From Parachlamydiaceae bacterium (GTDB lineage: Bacteria; Chlamydiota; Chlamydiia; Chlamydiales; Parachlamydiaceae), in NCBI GenBank assembly GCA_030147755.1, contig JASBUW010000069.1:1-64000 (forward strand): 64,000 nucleotides of DNA, read 5' to 3'. Below are positions 59,324-64,000 of the stretch, one piece after another. Below the pieces are notes generated by a model. The model did not search any database. It saw only the letters and a list, made by a program, of their open reading frames with translations, and was not told the origin of the DNA. A program made the position numbers and the translations under genes. Position 1 is the stretch's first letter. The number at the start of each line of letters is the position of its first letter.

Positions 59324-59467
59324 CTTGAGAATTTTAAACACAGAGGAAATACAGAAGATACAAAGACACAAAGAGATAAAATAAGCACTATATTTTTTAT
59401 TTTTCTTACTCTTCTTTGTATGTTCTGTATTTCTTTTGTGTTTAAAATTTTCAAGATTGTTACTTGC
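59324..59467. repeat. Imperfect long inverted repeat after the metal ATPase
   Basis: About 50 bp from 59324 (GGTAACAATCTTGAGAATTTT) pair with about 50 bp ending near 59467 (AAAATTTTCAAGATTGTTAC) with several scattered mismatches. The arms include CACAGAG and ACAAAGACACAAAGAG units. It is a decayed relative of the CACAGAG palindromes and the first of two large hairpins in the 669-bp gap before metN. Confidence 0.75.
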
Positions 59468-59487
59468 ATTTGAACCATATCCGAATC

Positions 59488-59650
59488 TATACACAAACAA
59501 CTTCAAAAATCGGTTTTTTTGATGTGTGAAAGCCTCGGGATTAAACGATCACAAACACCCTAATATTAGTAATATAAGGGTGTTTGTGATCGTTTAATCC
59601 CGGGGCTTTGACGCATCAAAAAAACCGATTTTTGAAGTTGTTTGTGTATA
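59488..59650. repeat. Very long palindrome, 74-bp arms
   Basis: Left arm 59488-59561 and right arm 59577-59650 are inverted repeats of 74 bp with three mismatches, grouped within 12 bp (GATGTGTGAAAGCCTC against its partner). The 15-nt loop is itself nearly palindromic AT. The outer 30 bp recur alone at 7399-7428. A further piece (AAGTTGTTTGTGTATA) recurs at 59696-59711, behind ACGAC-type units (CGGCAAACGACAAAAAGGAC). The rest of the gap to metN (59713-59929) is AT-rich, with no gene or known riboswitch. Confidence 0.95.
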
Positions 59651-59929
59651 AGTTACGCAGTTGACAAACAAAACGGCAAACGACAAAAAGGACTAAAGTT
59701 GTTTGTGTATAATAACTTATTCAATTAAACACTTGATTTAAAATCAAAAATCTGTTATATTTAGTTTTTTATTACTATGAGTTTTGTAACATGTTTTTTT
59801 ATAAACTTAGTTTAACAGCTGTTTCTACCCCTCTTTTGTCTTTCATAATGCCTTAGGGCATGTCTAACCTTTCTCATTTTTATTCAGTTTTTGTTTATAA
59901 AATTTAAAACTTATTATCCTTAGGTTGAT

Positions 59930-60955
59930 ATGAAAGATCATTTGATTGAAATTAAAAAGCTCTCTAAGCAGTTTCCTTCTTCTCAAGCAGGAGCACCAGC
60001 TGTTTTTGCGCTAAAAGATATTCATCTTAGCATTCCCCACGGATGCATTTACGGCATTATTGGAAAGAGTGGAGCCGGTAAATCCACTTTATTGCGTTGC
60101 CTAACAGGACTGGAAATTCCGACTGAAGGAACGATCTCTATTGAAGGAGAAGAGTTTCCTTACCAATCCCCTCTTGCTTTAAATCAATTGCGTAAACAAA
60201 TGGGAATGGTTTTTCAACATTTTCAGTTATTTTCTTCTCGTACCGTTGCGCAGAATATTGCTTATCCCTTGGAAATCGCTGGCATTTCCCCTATAGAGCG
60301 CGCACAACGTGTAGAGGAGTTATTGCCTTTGATTGGATTGGAATCCAAGAAACATCATTATCCCTCCCAATTAAGTGGGGGAGAAAAACAACGCGTCGGC
60401 ATTGCACGCGCTTTAGCTTCAAAACCTCGTCTGTTATTATGCGATGAGCCAACATCCGCGTTAGATTCCAAAACAACACGTGATTTACTCCAGCTTTTGC
60501 ACAAACTCAATCAACAATTGGGTGTCACGCTAGTCATTATTACGCATCAATTAGATGTCGTTAAACAAATTTGTCATCGAGTTGCTGTTTTGGGTGAAGG
60601 GTGCATTGTAGAGGAAGGAGAAGTGCAGCATATTTTTACGCGTCCTCAACATCCTATCACGCAACGTCTTTTACATTTAAGTGCTGAACATCTTCCGCAG
60701 GATCTTTTGGAAACCCAAACCCATACTTGTTTAGTGCGTTTAGGATTTGAGGGACATCAAGCTAAACAACCCGTTTTATCCCGCCTTCTCAAACAATATG
60801 AGGTAGAAGCCAATATTTTATCGGGAGGACTCGATTACCTTCAACAAACGGTTGTTGGGCATTTATTCGTGGAATTATCAGGGTTTGAAGAAGAACGAGA
60901 ACAAGCATTGGCCTTTTTGCGTAGTCAAAACGTGCATTGTGAGGTGATCCGATGA
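59930..60955 (+). CDS. metN: Methionine ABC transporter ATP-binding protein
   Basis: MetN powers methionine uptake. The 341-aa protein has Walker A GKSGAGKST (about 43-51), Q-loop FQHFQLFSSRTVAQNI, signature LSGGEKQRVGIARAL, Walker B LLLCDEPTSALD and H-loop ITHQLDVV. A C-terminal NIL domain (about 262-341) follows, the methionine-sensing part that inhibits transport when methionine is plentiful. It overlaps metI by 4 bp. No SAM riboswitch or Met box was seen upstream. Confidence 0.96.
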   Translation: MKDHLIEIKKLSKQFPSSQAGAPAVFALKDIHLSIPHGCIYGIIGKSGAGKSTLLRCLTGLEIPTEGTISIEGEEFPYQSPLALNQLRKQMGMVFQHFQLFSSRTVAQNIAYPLEIAGISPIERAQRVEELLPLIGLESKKHHYPSQLSGGEKQRVGIARALASKPRLLLCDEPTSALDSKTTRDLLQLLHKLNQQLGVTLVIITHQLDVVKQICHRVAVLGEGCIVEEGEVQHIFTRPQHPITQRLLHLSAEHLPQDLLETQTHTCLVRLGFEGHQAKQPVLSRLLKQYEVEANILSGGLDYLQQTVVGHLFVELSGFEEEREQALAFLRSQNVHCEVIR

Positions 60956-61638
60956 CGACCGAGCAATTACAATTAATCATCAGTTTGGTTCCCTTAGAGC
61001 TCTGGAACACTCTTTACATGGTATTTTGTTCTACTGGCATTGCGTTATTAGTGGGTCTTCCTTTGGGCGTGATTTTAACGATTACTGATCGTGGACATCT
61101 CAAAGAACAGCGCACGCTACATCGTATTTTAGGCATCTTTGTCAATATAGGACGCTCCTTTCCTTTTGCCATTTTAATGGTTGCCTTGATTCCTCTCACA
61201 CGTTGGATAGTGGGCACCAGCTTAGGCACGACAGCTTCTATTGTGCCCCTTGCCATTGCTGCTATTCCATTTGTAGCTCGTTTAGTGGAAGCCGCTTTAA
61301 AAGAAGTGGATAAAGGCATGATTGAAGCGGCATTGGTCATGGGGTCTACTCCTTGGCAAGTGATCACCAAAGTTTTACTCCCTGAAGCTTTACCCTCTTT
61401 AATTCTTGCTGTTACTCTAACGGTCATCAATTTAATTGGATATAGCGCAATGGCCGGTACAATTGGAGGGGGAGGATTAGGTAAAGTGGCGATTCAATAC
61501 GGTTATCAACGCTTCAATATCCCTTTGATGGTGGTAACTGTTGTACTCTTAATTGTTTTAGTTCAAACTATTCAAGTAATTGGTCATGCAAGTGCAAAAT
61601 ATATTCAAACTAAACGAGGAAAAGGATTCACATCATGA
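60952..61638 (+). CDS. metI: Methionine ABC transporter permease
   Basis: The 228-aa inner-membrane permease has about five helices. The EAA loop that docks MetN reads GMIEAALVMGSTPWQVITKV, followed by LLPEALPSLILAVT. GYSAMAGTIGGGGLGKVAIQ is typical of MetI. It overlaps metN and metQ by 4 bp each, so the three are translated as one unit. Confidence 0.96.
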   Translation: MTTEQLQLIISLVPLELWNTLYMVFCSTGIALLVGLPLGVILTITDRGHLKEQRTLHRILGIFVNIGRSFPFAILMVALIPLTRWIVGTSLGTTASIVPLAIAAIPFVARLVEAALKEVDKGMIEAALVMGSTPWQVITKVLLPEALPSLILAVTLTVINLIGYSAMAGTIGGGGLGKVAIQYGYQRFNIPLMVVTVVLLIVLVQTIQVIGHASAKYIQTKRGKGFTS

Positions 61639-62426
61639 AAGCATTTTCTTTATTATTATGTAGCTTACTTTTTTTATTAACGGGATGCGCAGAACACGCC
61701 AAACACGGCAAGTCTACTCTTAAAGTCATCGCGACAGCGATTCCTCATGCTGAAATTTTAGAGCAAGTGAAGCCTATGCTAAAGGATGAAAATATTGATT
61801 TAGAGATCATTGTCGTCGATGACTTTAATATCCCTAATCGCGCCTTGAATGATAGAGAAGTCGATGCCAATTACTTTCAACACCTTCCCTTTCTTCACGA
61901 GCAAGAGAAAGACTTTGGATATACTTTAGAGCCTCTTGCCCCTGTTCATATTGAACCCATGGGAATTTATTCACTGCGCTACGATTCCTTAGGAGACTTT
62001 AGAACGGGTGCCACTATTGCGATTCCTAGCGATCCTTCCAATGAAGCACGTGCCCTCGCCCTTCTTGAGAAGGAAGGATTGATTACCCTCAAAAAGAAGG
62101 ATGCAACAGCAAGCGTATTGGATATTCTCCAGAATCCACGGAAATTAAAATTTATTGAAATAGATTCGCCTCTTTTAGCACGCACTTTAAAAGATGTAGA
62201 TGCAGCCGCAATTAATACCAATTTTGCTCTGCAAGCCGGTTTATCTCCGCAAAAAGATGCTTTGGCGATTGAAGATGCGCAATCACGCTTTGTGAATTAT
62301 GTTGTTGTTTTTCAAGGAGACAGCCAACGTGAAGATTTACAAGCTCTTAAAAAGGCATTGAGAAGTGATAAAGTACGAGAATTTATCGAAAATCATTATA
62401 AAGGCGCTGTATTACCTGCTTCTTAA
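61635..62426 (+). CDS. metQ: Methionine-binding lipoprotein
   Basis: The 263-aa substrate-binding protein has a lipobox ending at C18 (FLLTGC). The NLPA/MetQ pattern follows: VIATAIPHAEILEQVKPML, VDDFNIPNRALNDREVDANY, FQHLPFL and APVHIEPMGIYS. It captures methionine at the outer face of the inner membrane for MetNI. Lipidation would need Lnt (23740-25428). It is the last gene of metNIQ; the next gene starts 11 bp later and may be co-transcribed. Confidence 0.95.
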   Translation: MKAFSLLLCSLLFLLTGCAEHAKHGKSTLKVIATAIPHAEILEQVKPMLKDENIDLEIIVVDDFNIPNRALNDREVDANYFQHLPFLHEQEKDFGYTLEPLAPVHIEPMGIYSLRYDSLGDFRTGATIAIPSDPSNEARALALLEKEGLITLKKKDATASVLDILQNPRKLKFIEIDSPLLARTLKDVDAAAINTNFALQAGLSPQKDALAIEDAQSRFVNYVVVFQGDSQREDLQALKKALRSDKVREFIENHYKGAVLPAS

Positions 62427-62437
62427 AGGTAAAGTCC

Positions 62438-63214
62438 ATGAAAATAAAATTTGAATATCAGTCTACAGCCACGAAGAGCTACGCACCGGCTAAGCAACTC
62501 TCATGTATGCATGACGGAAAAGAATATGTCAGAGTAGGAAAATCCTACGAACCCCATACAGAGATCCTTTGGTATTTCATGCAGGTGATTTATTTAGTTG
62601 CCAAAGCGGCTTTAGGCATTATTCTCGCTGGTATTCCTTTTTTATTTTTGGATTATCGCAAATCCACTTTTAATACGTGGAAAGAAATCCGAAATGGTCA
62701 TGAAAAAATTCTTCACTATACCCCTCATGCCACTAGTGTGATAGGCCACACGGATCGCATGCGCAGACTTGTCAGTGAAATCAATTCCGCTGCTTTTGGA
62801 GTAGGTTTTAATTTACTTGAGATAAGATGTTTTATTTATTTAGATTTTGAACATGAAACGATAAAAAAAGAATTTATTATAAAAAGTCCCAATCAAAATT
62901 CTATTCCGGCTGCTTTAATTTACCAAAAATTTCAAAAGATTGAAGAAAAAATGCAAGAAACTGTAGGAGACCATTTAGGACATCTGACTCAAACGAAATG
63001 GTTTATCTTAACCAAAGATCAACAAGGACATTTCCATGAAATGCATTCTATCAAAACGCCCTTGCTTTATCAGCATGAGTTTAAAAGAGGGCGCTCTCTA
63101 TCAGAAGAAGAATTAGAAAGCCTTTATGATGAAATGGAATTTCCTAAAGACCATGCGCAAAGGCAAAGTGATGACTTCATTCCTGGGCCCTTCTACGAAG
63201 CTTTGCCTGATTAA
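62438..63214 (+). CDS. Unknown protein with one or two membrane helices
   Basis: I do not recognise this 258-aa protein. Residues about 46-72 are strongly hydrophobic (FMQVIYLVAKAALGIILAGI and on) and can form a helical hairpin. The remainder is soluble, with a charged acidic C-terminus (SEEELESLYDEMEFPKD). It begins 11 bp after metQ with an AAAGGTAAAG site, though its subject is unlikely to be methionine uptake. The next frame follows after 23 bp and shows a similar short-helix layout, so the two may be related chlamydial membrane proteins. Confidence 0.7.
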   Translation: MKIKFEYQSTATKSYAPAKQLSCMHDGKEYVRVGKSYEPHTEILWYFMQVIYLVAKAALGIILAGIPFLFLDYRKSTFNTWKEIRNGHEKILHYTPHATSVIGHTDRMRRLVSEINSAAFGVGFNLLEIRCFIYLDFEHETIKKEFIIKSPNQNSIPAALIYQKFQKIEEKMQETVGDHLGHLTQTKWFILTKDQQGHFHEMHSIKTPLLYQHEFKRGRSLSEEELESLYDEMEFPKDHAQRQSDDFIPGPFYEALPD

Positions 63215-63237
63215 TACATAAAAACGGAGAAAATTAA

Positions 63238-64000
63238 GTGAATATTCAAAATGGTTTACAAGCTGTCCCAATGCAAGATTTAGTGACGCAGGCATTATAT
63301 TTTGACAACATCAAGAATACATGAAAACCTAAAGCTGCCATGATCACATTCTTTGCCACGAGCCTGCTGACTGGCTTAACAGCCATTGCAACGCCTTTTG
63401 CAGCTGCATTTGCTACAAGGCAGTGGATACATCGTATGTTAACATTTCCTGTTTTACTGATCACAGGTTATGTAGCCTTTAAAGTCTTTATTAAATTTTT
63501 TGATTGGCTCGGAAAAACGCGTTTAGCTGATTATATTAACCATGATTTAATGGCAACGCGTTTAACTGACAAAATTCTAGAACGTTGTATAAAAAACGAT
63601 GATCTAGAGCCTTTTAAACGCATTGCACATGTCTGTAAAAAAATAAGTTTAATCAATCTTTTTCAATTAAGTTACACTCAGTATAGTAGCTTTTTAGAAG
63701 ATGTTTTACCAAGAAACAAAGTACCGGGACAAGCAAACTCTTTGTGGATAGGCCCACAAGCTGAAAAAATGATGGATGATCTTTTAAAGAATGATCCAAA
63801 AGGCGATATATATAGTAGTTTTACCTATTTTCATCTCAAAAATGAACATTGGCTTTTATGGATCGATCAACCTGATTATGAGCCTGCTAATCAAAAAAGG
63901 AAACAGCTTTTAGATACATATAAAGGCGTTTTTTCAAAAAACGTGCAAAATAATCTATATCCAAATACTGCCGAAGGCAGAATGCAATTTTTCAAAGATG
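63238..64000 (+). pseudogene. Interrupted unknown membrane protein gene, runs off the window
   Basis: A GTG at 63238 after a GGAG site opens a frame (MNIQNGLQAVPMQDLVTQAL and eight more) that meets TGA at 63322-63324. The same frame then stays open to base 64000. It contains ATG 63340 (MITFFATSLLTGLTAIATPF), two hydrophobic segments (63340-63410 and 63435-63510) and a soluble helical part with SLWIGPQAEKMMDDLL. ATG 63340 has no good ribosome binding site. So either the TGA is a recent nonsense change (for example from TGG), or translation starts at 63340 and the upstream piece is leader. The 3' end is outside the window. Confidence 0.65.

Noticed and set aside
59291-59506. Small open frames on both strands over 59291-59506
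   Set aside because: They lie within the inverted repeat, mirror each other and have low-complexity products, so they follow from the palindrome and are not genes.
3993-59650. Palindromes considered as CRISPR or as classical IS ends
   Set aside because: There are no regularly spaced direct repeats with spacers, no cas genes, and no transposase reading frame between the arms, whose loops are only 9 to 22 nt.
59713-59929. Possible SAM riboswitch or T-box upstream of metNIQ
   Set aside because: The stretch is AT-rich without the conserved stems or core sequences of SAM-I, SAM-II or T-box leaders, and no strong terminator stem precedes metN.
63322-63324. TGA read as selenocysteine or by recoding
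   Set aside because: No stem-loop typical of a SECIS element was seen after the codon and the gene is not a known selenoprotein type. A nonsense change or a different start is simpler.

Overview
The window is a chromosomal segment of an environmental chlamydia, most likely of the Parachlamydiaceae type that live in amoebae. The call rests on gene order and gene absences. The run lnt-lpxC-fabZ-lpxA-fmt followed by rplC, and the block dnaE - TPR protein - LptE-like - rsbW - small protein - dacF - (further on) rsmB, match the order I remember from Chlamydia trachomatis. The ribosomal cluster begins at rplC without rpsJ and lacks rpsN, rpmD, rpmJ, adk and rpsD, as in Chlamydiae. The DNA is AT-rich by eye and the genes are larger and less tightly packed than in animal-pathogenic chlamydiae. 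The species assignment is inference.

Layout. 0.2-7.2 kb: dnaE, a secreted TPR/BamD-like protein with a Cys-rich tail, an LptE-like lipoprotein, the anti-sigma kinase RsbW and a small conserved protein. 7.4-9.8 kb: a predicted effector with three SH2-like modules around a transglutaminase-like Cys-His-Asp domain. 10-18 kb: dacF, a prolyl oligopeptidase whose 3' end has been split by a toxin-antitoxin cassette, a second toxin-antitoxin pair, ksgA, a SurA-like chaperone and rsmB. 18-28.9 kb: two unknown proteins, a decayed Phd antitoxin, a tandem double D-Ala-D-Ala ligase, and the lipoprotein/lipid A genes lnt, lpxC, fabZ, lpxA and fmt. 28.9-43.4 kb: an accessory block between fmt and rplC, holding unknown helical or membrane proteins (three probably paralogous), an SLBB-type membrane protein, a permease-DUF917-hydantoinase A operon and a RasGEF-domain protein. 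43.5-56.3 kb: the ribosomal protein/secY/rpoA cluster, closed by a textbook terminator. 56.4-64 kb: a Memo-like protein, a P1B metal ATPase, a repeat-filled gap, metNIQ, and two unknown proteins, the last carrying an in-frame TGA and running off the window.

How the parts fit. The housekeeping genes cover replication, translation, secretion, transcription, LPS and lipoprotein synthesis, and peptidoglycan remodelling. The accessory genes look aimed at the host: SH2 modules and a RasGEF are eukaryotic phosphotyrosine/Ras signalling domains, and an amoebal host uses both. They sit at two places where an otherwise chlamydial gene order is interrupted.

A second theme is a set of large intergenic palindromes with arms of 28 to 74 bp, perfect or nearly so. 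They form at least three sequence families (ACGAC-rich, CACAGAG-rich, and a long unique type with a solo half elsewhere), and most lie just after stop codons. They even occur inside the lpxA-fmt and rplO-secY runs. Together with the toxin-antitoxin cassettes they are the main mobile-looking DNA here; no insertion sequence, tRNA, rRNA or CRISPR array was recognised.
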